A stretch of DNA of 8,683 nucleotides from Candidatus Cloacimonadota bacterium (GTDB taxonomy: Bacteria > Hydrothermota > E44-bin80). Made by a program: the position numbers and the translations under genes. Shown here in pieces: positions 1 to 6,460 of this stretch (positions are counted from its first letter, which is position 1; the number at the start of each line of letters is the position of its first letter). The DNA is taken from NCBI GenBank assembly GCA_004375785.1, contig SOKM01000153.1:1-8683 (forward strand), written 5' to 3'. The notes beneath the pieces were generated by a model. The model worked only from the letters and a program-made list of their open reading frames with translations, ran no database searches and was not told the DNA's origin.

Positions 1-599
1 TCTGTTATGTTAGGTATTTTTGCATTGCATTTCTTTAGGAAGATTGTCGTTTTAGCTGATGAAATATATATCTTTCCTTCCATATTGATATCTTTGATAA
101 TGAAAGGTCTGTTTTCAATCATTAGATCAAGCTGGGAACGGATAATGGACACATCCTTGATAGCTATTACAGATACTTTCTCTTTTTTCTCCTTTACTTT
201 TTCTACTACCTCTTCCTTTTTCTTTATGAGCATCTGGGGGCTTATTTTTGAGAAATCAAACGATGGTTCGTTTATCAAAATCCTTTCTATTTTTTTCTGT
301 TTCTTAAACAGTGTAAAAAGGTTATATTCAACAGAAATGAATTCAAAACTGGCAACATTTATAGAATCATCTGCAAAAATAATTATGTCATTAAATGTAT
401 ATCCAGTAAGAATATTTCCTTCAACCTCAGCAATCTTTACCTTTACATTGAAATTTGATTCGATTATATTCTTAAAGAGCTGCTCAGCCTGCCTTAGTAC
501 AAATGTGCTCTTTGTAACAAGAAATGAGAACAGAGTTAGTACTATTGATATGAAGATTAAAAATGAGAAAATGGGCCAGAGAACCTTTCTTTTTGTCAT
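1..599 (-). CDS. TamB/AsmA-like inter-membrane protein, N-terminal part (cut by window edge)
   Basis: Translating the minus strand from the ATG at 599-597 gives 199 residues with no stop before the window edge, so the C-terminus is missing. Residues 1-5 are basic (MTKRK), about 8-28 form one hydrophobic membrane anchor, and the rest looks periplasmic. The part after the anchor has the AsmA/TamB N-terminal pattern: short beta-rich stretches such as VKVKIAEVEGNILTGYTFND (52-71), an INEPSFDF motif near 109-116, then a Lys/Glu-rich linker (about 126-142). TamB-family proteins are inner-membrane-anchored bridges that partner Omp85 proteins and are implicated in lipid transport to the outer membrane. 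The gene directly follows an Omp85 gene, which supports a TamA/TamB-type pair. No clear ribosome site precedes the ATG. An in-frame GTG at 620-618 is an alternative start. The family call is good; the exact subfamily is uncertain because most of the protein lies outside. Confidence 0.72.
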   Translation of the reverse strand, partial: MTKRKVLWPIFSFLIFISIVLTLFSFLVTKSTFVLRQAEQLFKNIIESNFNVKVKIAEVEGNILTGYTFNDIIIFADDSINVASFEFISVEYNLFTLFKKQKKIERILINEPSFDFSKISPQMLIKKKEEVVEKVKEKKEKVSVIAIKDVSIIRSQLDLMIENRPFIIKDINMEGKIYISSAKTTIFLKKCNAKIPNIT

Positions 600-612
600 C
601 TTAAATAACTGC

Positions 613-645
613 TTAGCCACAAAGGCACACTAAAACACTAAGATT
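613..645. repeat. Degenerate CACAAAGG/CACTAA short-period repeat
   Basis: The plus strand contains CACAAAGG, CACTAAAA and CACTAAG blocks spaced 8-10 bases apart. From memory, arrays of this kind (CACAAAGACACTAAG-like) occur between genes in many environmental bacteria. It lies in the 119-base gap between the Omp85 and TamB-like genes. Apart from this array and a 34-codon leftward frame, I see nothing else in the gap. Confidence 0.5.
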
Positions 646-718
646 ATAGAATAATTCTTTTAACACTATTTTGATAGCAATAGTTTCTTCTTTTTCTGGT
701 GGCTGAACTGTTGCCATC

Positions 719-2593
719 TTAGAATGCGTTACCTATAGCAAAGTAGACATTTCCTCTGTATTTTTCTGTCCTGTCAGTCAGTCTATAGCCGTAATCGATC
801 CTTATTGGTCCAATAACCGTGTTATAACGTATGCCAAAACCTATTCCAACCTTTATCCCTTTTATTTTAATATCATCTTTGTTCAGCCACAGTCCTCCCC
901 AATCAAAGAAGACTGCTCCTCCGAGCAACCTGTATAATGGGAATCTGAATTCTTCTCCACCATTTATAAGATATATGCCGCTTTGTTTACCTCTTATATC
1001 TATAGACCCTATAGAACTTTCAACATACCCACGGAGTGAACTCGCACCTCCGAGTTCAAATCTTTCATCCACTGAAATGGAGTCACCCGTACTCTGTTTT
1101 AACGGTACTGTATACCCTATCTTTAATTTTGTTGCTATAACGGAACGTTTTGTAAATCTTCTATAGATACTAATATCCTGAACATACCTTATAAAATGGT
1201 TGTCTCCCTTTAATATGGAGCCTGCACATTCAATTGAAGATAATGTTAACAATCCTGATCTGGGATTAAAGATATTGTCCCTTGTATCCTTTGAATACGC
1301 GAAAAGAATTGAATTTGTTACAATATTCTTTTCTGGTTTGTAATCACCAATTACATTTATTGATGCCTTCTTAAACTTTAACTCGCTTGTAATGTTGGTA
1401 GAGAGATTAATAGAATGTCCAATCCGAGTGTTAATTCCGTAGATGTTGCCGAAATAGGTAGAACTCCTCTCGTCAATTATTTTTATAGTTTTTTCTCTCT
1501 CATTGAATAGATTAAGGCCAAATCTTATAGGGAGACTGAAGAGATATGGTTCTGTATAATTTATTACAAAATTTCCCGCTTCTTCTTCCTTATTGTTTCT
1601 GAAGATTGACTTTGGGGGAGTAAAATCATATGTGTAATTCAAACGTAATAATTGATTGTTATTAAAGAGATTTTCATGTCCCCATCCTGCTTCCATTGTT
1701 ATTCTATTAGGTGTCTGGAATGCTAAACCACAGGCAATCCATTTAGTTTTCCCTTCTAATACCTTAAAAATAACCACAACATTCTCTTTCTTGTCTTCAA
1801 TACCCTCTATTTCCAATTTAACATCATCAAAGAGACCTGTTGCATATATCTTCTGCTGTGAAGCATATACCTTTTGAGGTGAATAGACATTCCCGGGCTT
1901 TAGTAATATTTCCCTTGCTATTATTCTTCTTCTTATAGTTTCATTTCCTTCAATCTTTACATCTTTCACAAAGACCTTCTTTCCTTCTTCAATTGAGAAT
2001 GTAAGATTGTAATTCACAAGGAAACTATCTTCGGAGGATACTGTTACATCGGCATAAATATATCCTTTCTGTGCATAGAGAGCGGTTAGATTATACCTTG
2101 AAGTAAAGATTCTCAAGTAATCGTATGGTTCTCCTATATGTAAAATAATCGTTTTCAGGAGTTTTTTATCATCAATTATTTCATTTCTTTTGAATGTAAT
2201 CGATTTAATGATTGCCCTATTCCCCTCGTCTATTGTGAAAGAGAGGTCTATAAGATTTTCCTCTGGATAAAATTCTCCTTTCTTTGAGATTACCTTTGCA
2301 TAGAAAAACCCTTTACTTTTATAGTAAGAGAGTACATTTTCGATCCCTACCTTTATCTTATATTCATCGTATGGGTCTCCCTCTTTAATTATCCTCATTG
2401 TTTTCTTTAATTGTTTATCCTTAATGGATTTCGTACCAATAAAGGTAATCTTTCCTATAATAAGAACCTCTTCATCTTTTGTGATGATGAGTCTTCTGGG
2501 ACCGCATTGGAAGGTAAAAAATAGCAGGACAAGTAAAAAGTAAAAAATAAAAAGTAAAAAGTTTTTTGAATTCTTAGTATTTTCTTTTGACAC
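719..2593 (-). CDS. Omp85-family outer-membrane protein, TamA/BamA type, three POTRA domains
   Basis: This is a 624-residue outer-membrane insertase/translocation protein of the Omp85 superfamily. Residues 11-29 are a hydrophobic signal segment followed by Cys30. Three POTRA-like repeats follow at about 46-124, 127-205 and 208-282, each ending in a beta strand plus an EG or DEG turn. The rest (about 285-624) is a beta-barrel with family hallmarks: DTRDNIFNPRSG (436-447), the loop-6 motif GGASSLRGY (515-523) and a terminal aromatic residue (NAF). Three POTRAs and a TamB-like neighbour favour a TamA/TamL role over canonical five-POTRA BamA, but BamA cannot be excluded. Translation starts at GTG (2593-2591), supported by AGAGGAA just upstream. 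The gene overlaps the preceding SpoIID gene by 20 bases, suggesting translational coupling. Cys30 resembles the lipidated TamL variant, although the -1 residue is Gln, which is not a standard lipobox. Confidence 0.88.
   Translation of the reverse strand: MSKENTKNSKNFLLFIFYFLLVLLFFTFQCGPRRLIITKDEEVLIIGKITFIGTKSIKDKQLKKTMRIIKEGDPYDEYKIKVGIENVLSYYKSKGFFYAKVISKKGEFYPEENLIDLSFTIDEGNRAIIKSITFKRNEIIDDKKLLKTIILHIGEPYDYLRIFTSRYNLTALYAQKGYIYADVTVSSEDSFLVNYNLTFSIEEGKKVFVKDVKIEGNETIRRRIIAREILLKPGNVYSPQKVYASQQKIYATGLFDDVKLEIEGIEDKKENVVVIFKVLEGKTKWIACGLAFQTPNRITMEAGWGHENLFNNNQLLRLNYTYDFTPPKSIFRNNKEEEAGNFVINYTEPYLFSLPIRFGLNLFNEREKTIKIIDERSSTYFGNIYGINTRIGHSINLSTNITSELKFKKASINVIGDYKPEKNIVTNSILFAYSKDTRDNIFNPRSGLLTLSSIECAGSILKGDNHFIRYVQDISIYRRFTKRSVIATKLKIGYTVPLKQSTGDSISVDERFELGGASSLRGYVESSIGSIDIRGKQSGIYLINGGEEFRFPLYRLLGGAVFFDWGGLWLNKDDIKIKGIKVGIGFGIRYNTVIGPIRIDYGYRLTDRTEKYRGNVYFAIGNAF
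2533..2560. repeat. Four tandem 7-mers (GTAAAAA) inside the Omp85 signal-peptide coding region
   Basis: The plus strand reads GTAAAAA, GTAAAAA, ATAAAAA, GTAAAAA without gaps. A related GTAAAAAAT block sits nearby at 2514-2522. On the coding strand the unit is TTTTTAC, which encodes Phe/Leu/Tyr-rich peptide in this frame. Because 7 is not a multiple of 3, gain or loss of one copy would shift the reading frame 11-22 codons after the start. Confidence 0.75.
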
Positions 2594-4193
2594 GTGTTCC
2601 TCTGTAATAATGTTTTAATATCTCCTTATACCTGTATCCTTTTCTTGCCATTCCTATGGCGCCCCACTGGCACATTCCGCATCCATGTCCTGCACCGTGA
2701 CCTTTTATAAAGATGGTATCACTATTCTTTTCTATATAAAAATAGTTGCTCCAGAGAATTTTATCACCTTTTTTTATAACCTTTCGTATGTCAAGTCCCT
2801 TAAGGATAATTTCGTCAGTGTCGGTTTTGATTTTTAATCTTGTGACTCTTTTCGAACGAGGATTTCTCTCTAAACTAAACATTTTAATATTGCCAATCTC
2901 ATTGTTAACCGAAGAGCTGTCATCACCTCTCAGATTTTTTTTCAACATACTATAGAATTCCTTTTTTACATATTTTTCACTCCACTTAAAGAGAGGGGAG
3001 ATGCTGCAGAATGCATCCTCTTCTTCGTTTAATGAGAATTTTGGTACATCCCTGATGCTTCTTAGATAAGGCACAGTTTCTTCACCCCAATTATCAGTTG
3101 CGTTGGAAGTTCTACCCCCGCAGGTTGACGAATACTTTGCTTCAATAGGTTCACCTCTATATGTGATTATTTCTCCGTATGTTTCATTGACTGCGCTATC
3201 TGAAACACTATATCTATCCTGAATTCCTTTATATACCTGGTCATATATGGTTGATACAACATCAAAATTGGGTTTCGTATTAAGGTTAAGATGTTTGAAA
3301 GCGTATGTTCTGGCTGCAACAGCCTGAGCTTTGACGACCTCAAGTTCGCTCAATGGTCTTGTTCCAATTTCATGAGGAACGACACCTTTTATGTAAGTTT
3401 CCATATCTACCAGATTAACAATGGAAAGTTCTGAATCGAGATATACCTTGATGTTTCCGTTGTATCCTGTGCCATTTATAAAGATAGGTGAGTTTAGCCT
3501 GGTGCTAAGTAATAATGGAAAGATGTATCTGTCGTTTATTATGATACTAAGAGTATCTAAAGGTTTTATGTTGAAACGGTCTTTTTGGCTTTTGACAATG
3601 ATAGTTTCAGAGGAAAAGATGGTTATCTTTGTTAATTCTTCTGCTATAAGAACCCTTACAATCGGAACACCCGAGTCATCTGTTTTATAGAGAGCTTTTT
3701 TTGCACAGTTAAAGAAAAGTAAGGAAAGAAGAAGCACAGAGGCGAGTATGGACTCGATTCTTTTTTTTATATTTTTATAATGAGTTCCCTGCCAGTATAT
3801 TTTCTGGCAGTCTGGACATTGAAGGAACCTGTCCTGGGTTTTGAAAACATAAGGTGGCACTTTTTCTTCAATTCTTTCTTTTTTAACCTCGAGCAAAAGG
3901 GAATTGCATAGGGAACATCTGCTCAAAAATTGTATACTTTTTTTGATATTTAGTTTTTTTATCAATTCTTTAATCTGGTTTTCAAGGATTTCTCCTTTTA
4001 ATACAACTGTCTCTATATTTTTTCTCTCCTTAAATTTCTGTGTTCTTGTAATGATAATCCTTCCTGTCTTTAATGCAAGACTTTCTATTGTTGAAATATC
4101 ACTTTCATTAACATAAAGGGTATCAATTCCCATTAATCGGAGCCACTTTGCGAGACTGCCAAGCATGGAATCAACAATGAGTCCTCTATCCAT
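2574..4193 (-). CDS. Mut7-C RNase-like domain fused to a SpoIID/LytB peptidoglycan-hydrolase domain
   Basis: The 539-residue protein has two unrelated halves. Residues 1-146 match the Mut7-C family: VDSMLGSLAKWLRLMGIDTL (7-26), GRIIITR (44-50), a zinc ribbon formed by CSLC (93-96) and CPDC (126-129), and the usual end GTHYKNI. Residues 147-163 are a hydrophobic segment ending LLFFNC, like a lipoprotein signal. Residues 178-539 form a SpoIID domain: METYIKGVVPHEIG (264-277, Glu275 the likely catalytic acid), KAQAVAARTYAF (288-299), STCGGRTSNATDNWG (356-370) and GHGAGHGCGMCQWGAIGMA (498-516). SpoIID proteins are lytic transglycosylases that cut peptide-free glycan strands. The frame is open throughout and I see no internal ATG with a ribosome site near the junction. 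The start is the natural Mut7-C start, but its ribosome site is weak. The expected acidic residue after ITR is Thr51, so RNase activity is doubtful. The role is inferred to be envelope-related from the Omp85 and TamB-like genes downstream. Confidence 0.87.
   Translation of the reverse strand: MDRGLIVDSMLGSLAKWLRLMGIDTLYVNESDISTIESLALKTGRIIITRTQKFKERKNIETVVLKGEILENQIKELIKKLNIKKSIQFLSRCSLCNSLLLEVKKERIEEKVPPYVFKTQDRFLQCPDCQKIYWQGTHYKNIKKRIESILASVLLLSLLFFNCAKKALYKTDDSGVPIVRVLIAEELTKITIFSSETIIVKSQKDRFNIKPLDTLSIIINDRYIFPLLLSTRLNSPIFINGTGYNGNIKVYLDSELSIVNLVDMETYIKGVVPHEIGTRPLSELEVVKAQAVAARTYAFKHLNLNTKPNFDVVSTIYDQVYKGIQDRYSVSDSAVNETYGEIITYRGEPIEAKYSSTCGGRTSNATDNWGEETVPYLRSIRDVPKFSLNEEEDAFCSISPLFKWSEKYVKKEFYSMLKKNLRGDDSSSVNNEIGNIKMFSLERNPRSKRVTRLKIKTDTDEIILKGLDIRKVIKKGDKILWSNYFYIEKNSDTIFIKGHGAGHGCGMCQWGAIGMARKGYRYKEILKHYYRGTRVKRKY
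2597..2603 (-). promoter_or_regulatory. Ribosome binding site for the Omp85 GTG start
   Basis: The minus strand reads AGAGGAA, then CAC, then GTG. The GAGG core is five bases from the GTG. It is one of the better Shine-Dalgarno matches in the window and decides the GTG start. It lies within the end of the upstream SpoIID coding region. Confidence 0.7.
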
Positions 4194-4246
4194 TTACTTC
4201 AATTCGTATAACCAATTGGTATTATTTAATTCATTAAGTGATTTGA

Positions 4247-4269
4247 CGCAGGCTGAAGCCTGCGGCTAC
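4247..4269 (-). repeat. REP-like element: GTAG tetranucleotide plus palindrome
   Basis: The stretch 4247-4264 is an 8-bp inverted repeat (CGCAGGCT / AGCCTGCG) with a 2-base loop. On the minus strand GTAG (4269-4266) precedes it. GTAG or GGAG before an imperfect hairpin is the known layout of REP sequences mobilised by RAYT (IS200-like Y1) transposases. It is strikingly GC-rich for this AT-rich region. It sits in the 94-base gap between the aldolase and the fusion gene, where the RNA hairpin could also attenuate transcription. No T-run follows, so it is not a standard terminator. Confidence 0.6.
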
Positions 4270-4287
4270 CTTCATTATAAAATACAT

Positions 4288-4920
4288 TCAATGATGTTGG
4301 AGTTCGATGAGTTTCTCAATCCTTTTCTGTGAGAGGGGCACAGCACCACCGAGCATTTTTGCAAGAAAGTTGATCCTGGCAAGGAATTCAACCCGTTCAG
4401 CCCTGTTCAATGCTTCGAAAAGGTCTCTTCCAACACTGAGAAGACCGTGATGAGCAAGAATGAGTGAGTTATGTTTTTCAATAAGTTTACTTATACTCCT
4501 TGGAACCTCCTCAGTCGAAGGGGTTCCATAAGGGGCAACGGGTATTTCGCCATTTTCTAAAACTGTTTCAGCAATGATTGGTTTGAGAGGTATTCCAGCA
4601 GCGCCAAAAGCCGTTGCGTAAGGCGGATGTGTGTGAACTATACCGTTAATGTCCTTTCTCTTTTTGTAAACCTCTATATGCATTCTGTATTCAGAAGACG
4701 GTTTTAGAGCACGTTTCTTAATGTTTCCTTCAAGGTCAATCTTTACTATGTCCTCAACCTTTATATCCCTTTTTCCACTCGGTGTAATTAATATACAGTT
4801 ATCTGGTGTTCTTACACTCACATTTCCATCAGTTGCAACCACAAGACCTTTTGCATAGATTATTTCAGCAACCTTACAGATTTCCTTTTTGAGTTTAAAA
4901 TCCCCTTTCATGGTTGACAT
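4288..4920 (-). CDS. Class II (zinc) aldolase/adducin-family protein, fuculose-phosphate-aldolase-like
   Basis: The 210-residue length is typical of stand-alone class II aldolases of the L-fuculose-1-phosphate aldolase family. These split or epimerise sugar phosphates, such as L-fuculose-1-P into dihydroxyacetone phosphate and L-lactaldehyde. Visible motifs are DGNVSVR (31-37, phosphate-binding region), ITPSG (45-49), PSSEYRMH (74-81) with Glu77 at the catalytic acid position, the zinc ligands of HTHPPYA (His96, His98) and AHHG (156-159, His158 the likely third ligand). All key residues are present, so the enzyme should be active. No sugar-pathway gene accompanies it, so the substrate cannot be assigned. 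Related enzymes such as methylthioribulose-phosphate dehydratase or ribulose-phosphate epimerases share the fold. The start is ATG 4920; a second in-frame ATG lies at 4911. Neither has a clear ribosome site. A 9-base repeat array lies just upstream. Confidence 0.86.
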   Translation of the reverse strand: MSTMKGDFKLKKEICKVAEIIYAKGLVVATDGNVSVRTPDNCILITPSGKRDIKVEDIVKIDLEGNIKKRALKPSSEYRMHIEVYKKRKDINGIVHTHPPYATAFGAAGIPLKPIIAETVLENGEIPVAPYGTPSTEEVPRSISKLIEKHNSLILAHHGLLSVGRDLFEALNRAERVEFLARINFLAKMLGGAVPLSQKRIEKLIELQHH

Positions 4921-4938
4921 TATTGATAGATAATAATT

Positions 4939-4983
4939 TCGTTAGTTTCGTTTAGTTCGTTATTATCGTTTATTTCGTTTATC
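4939..4983. repeat. Five tandem 9-mers (TCGTTTANT)
   Basis: TCGTT recurs at exactly 4939, 4948, 4957, 4966 and 4975, a strict 9-base period with variable final bases. It starts 19 bases upstream of the aldolase start codon, so it lies in that gene's leader or promoter region. Confidence 0.75.
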
Positions 4984-4995
4984 ACCTTTATTTTA

Positions 4996-5040
4996 ACCAA
5001 CAGAACCAATTAAACCAATAAGACTAATGAAGCCTAATTT
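4996..5040. repeat. Second 9-base-period array (ACCAANNNN)
   Basis: ACCAA occurs at 4996, 5005 and 5014, ACTAA at 5023 and a weaker CCTAA at 5033. The spacing is 9 bases for the first four. The consensus differs from the neighbouring TCGTT array, and the two arrays are not in phase. Confidence 0.6.
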
Positions 5041-5086
5041 TGGTAAGCTGTCTATATTTTTTCTATTCTCCATCCTTTGTTTACTA

Positions 5087-5196
5087 TACTTCCTACATCG
5101 TACATCCCTTATTCACTCTCTTTCTGTCATCTAACATCTTATATCCCATATTCACACTTTTTAAGTTATCCTACATCCCTTATCTTCTCTCTTTCA
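5087..5196. repeat. Composite repeat: 7-mer clusters plus 18-base tail, three copies
   Basis: Copies begin at 5087, 5126 and 5165. Each has TACATCC-like 7-mers (three in copies 1 and 2, two in copy 3) followed by a related 18-base tail (5108-5125, 5147-5164, 5179-5196). The copies are therefore 39, 39 and 32 bases long. Copy 3 ends exactly where the serS stop codon begins on the opposite strand (5197-5199). With the two 9-base arrays it fills most of the 276-base gap between serS and the aldolase. I see no gene or clear terminator in that gap. Confidence 0.6.
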
Positions 5197-6453
5197 TCAT
5201 ATCTTCTCCATTCCACCCATATATGGTACGAGCACAGAAGGAATTCTAATGCTCCCATCCTTCTCCTGATAGTTTTCAATTATTGCTATAAAGGTTCTTG
5301 GGGTAGCAATGCCTGAAGCGTTCAGGGTATGTGGGTATATGAGTTTTCTTTCTTTTCTCAATCTGATGTTTGCCCTTCTTGCCTGAAAATCTTCAAAATT
5401 ACTTGCTGATGAAACCTCAAAGAATTTTTCAGAGCCTGGAGCCCATACCTCAAGGTCGTATGTTTTTGCAGAGGCAAAGGAGAGGTCTCCAGTTGATAGT
5501 AATGCAACCCTGTAAGGCAACTCAAGAAGTGTGAGGATTTTTTCTGCATCTCTTGTTAGGGTTTCCAGCTCTTCATAGGATGTTTGTGGGTCAACAATTT
5601 TCACAAGTTCTACCTTATTGAATTGATGAACCCTTTGAAGACCTTTTGTTTCTTTTCCATAGGAACCTGCCTCTCTTCTGAAACAGGCAGTATATCCGAC
5701 ATACTTTATAGGGAGGTTCTCTTCTTTGATGGTTTCGTTCCTGTGAAAATTGGTAATTGGAACCTCACCAGTTGGGTTGAGAAACATATCGTCTTTTTCT
5801 ATGCGGTACATATCATCTTCTAATTTGGGCAGTTGTCCTGTTCCAAACATAGCGTCTCTGTTTACAAGGAATGGAACGAATACTTCTTTGTATCCGTTTG
5901 AAATATGGGTATCGAGCATAAAATTTATTAATGCCCTTTCCAGTCGTGCACCAACTCCTGTATAAAAGGGGAAATTGGCTCCGCTGACCTTTGTTCCCCG
6001 ACTAAAATCGAGAAGTTTATTTGTTTCAATAAGCTGCCAGTGGGGTAGGGGTGTGAAAGGAAGTTCTTTACCTGGAATTTCTCTGACTATTTTGTTAGTT
6101 GAAAAGTTTTTTCCAACCGGAACTGAAGTGTGCGGTATGTTTGGAATCCAGATGAGTAGTTTTTCAATTGCTTGTTTTATCTGTTTTTCCTCTTTTTCTA
6201 ATCTTTTAATATTTTGAGAAACTTTCCTCATTTGTTCTATCTTCTCAGGCATTTCTTTCCCATTTTGTATTAAGAGAGCAATTTCTTTGGAGGCTTTGTT
6301 TCTCATATGTCTCAAGGAATCTAACCCTTTCTGTAAATTCCTCTGTTCAATATCCAGGGATAGGAGTTCGTCAATATCTACCTTTTCGTTTTTATTTTTT
6401 ACTGCCTCTTTTACCTTGTCACTATTCTCTCTTATAAATTTTAAGTCTAACAT
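5197..6453 (-). CDS. serS: Seryl-tRNA synthetase
   Basis: This cytosolic enzyme charges tRNA-Ser (and tRNA-Sec where present) with serine. At 418 residues it is normal length for bacterial SerRS. It starts with the typical MLDLKFIRENSDKVKEAV. Residues about 30-100 form the long antiparallel coiled-coil that binds the tRNA long arm. Class II core motifs are present: motif 1 region around 165-195, the TGEVPITN loop (228-235), motif 2 FRREAGSYG (258-266), NFEDFQARR (352-360), and motif 3 NASGIATPRTFIAIIENYQ (378-396), ending IPSVLVPYMGG. The usual SSCSN is SSASN here (Ala350). The start is the family-typical MLDL at 6453. No Shine-Dalgarno precedes it, and a promoter-like pair places the transcript start at or next to the ATG, suggesting a leaderless mRNA. 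The ATG is the first gene of the leftward block. Confidence 0.97.
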   Translation of the reverse strand: MLDLKFIRENSDKVKEAVKNKNEKVDIDELLSLDIEQRNLQKGLDSLRHMRNKASKEIALLIQNGKEMPEKIEQMRKVSQNIKRLEKEEKQIKQAIEKLLIWIPNIPHTSVPVGKNFSTNKIVREIPGKELPFTPLPHWQLIETNKLLDFSRGTKVSGANFPFYTGVGARLERALINFMLDTHISNGYKEVFVPFLVNRDAMFGTGQLPKLEDDMYRIEKDDMFLNPTGEVPITNFHRNETIKEENLPIKYVGYTACFRREAGSYGKETKGLQRVHQFNKVELVKIVDPQTSYEELETLTRDAEKILTLLELPYRVALLSTGDLSFASAKTYDLEVWAPGSEKFFEVSSASNFEDFQARRANIRLRKERKLIYPHTLNASGIATPRTFIAIIENYQEKDGSIRIPSVLVPYMGGMEKI

Positions 6454-6460
6454 AATAAAT

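Noticed and set aside
7..633. Rightward 208-codon open frame near the left edge
   Set aside because: It is antisense to the TamB-like reading frame, which has a membrane anchor and AsmA-type pattern. The rightward translation has no recognisable motif and no ribosome site.
613..717. 34-codon leftward frame between the Omp85 and TamB-like genes as a real small gene
   Set aside because: It has no ribosome site, ends inside a repeat, and has no recognisable features. It is kept only as a possible remnant.
4247..4264. Intrinsic terminator after the aldolase gene
   Set aside because: The hairpin is GC-rich but no T-run follows in the direction of transcription. The GTAG head fits a REP element better.
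4913..4942. TTGACA on the plus strand at the aldolase start, as a rightward promoter
   Set aside because: No acceptable -10 box at proper spacing and no rightward gene downstream before serS's antisense region.
4921..5196. CRISPR array or small RNA in the serS-aldolase gap
   Set aside because: Repeat units are 7, 9 or 39 bases, degenerate, with no uniform spacers and no cas genes. No stable RNA structure is evident.
5040..5316. Rightward small open frames across the serS 3' end
   Set aside because: They are made of the repeated TACATCC units plus antisense serS. The peptide is repetitive without a motif.
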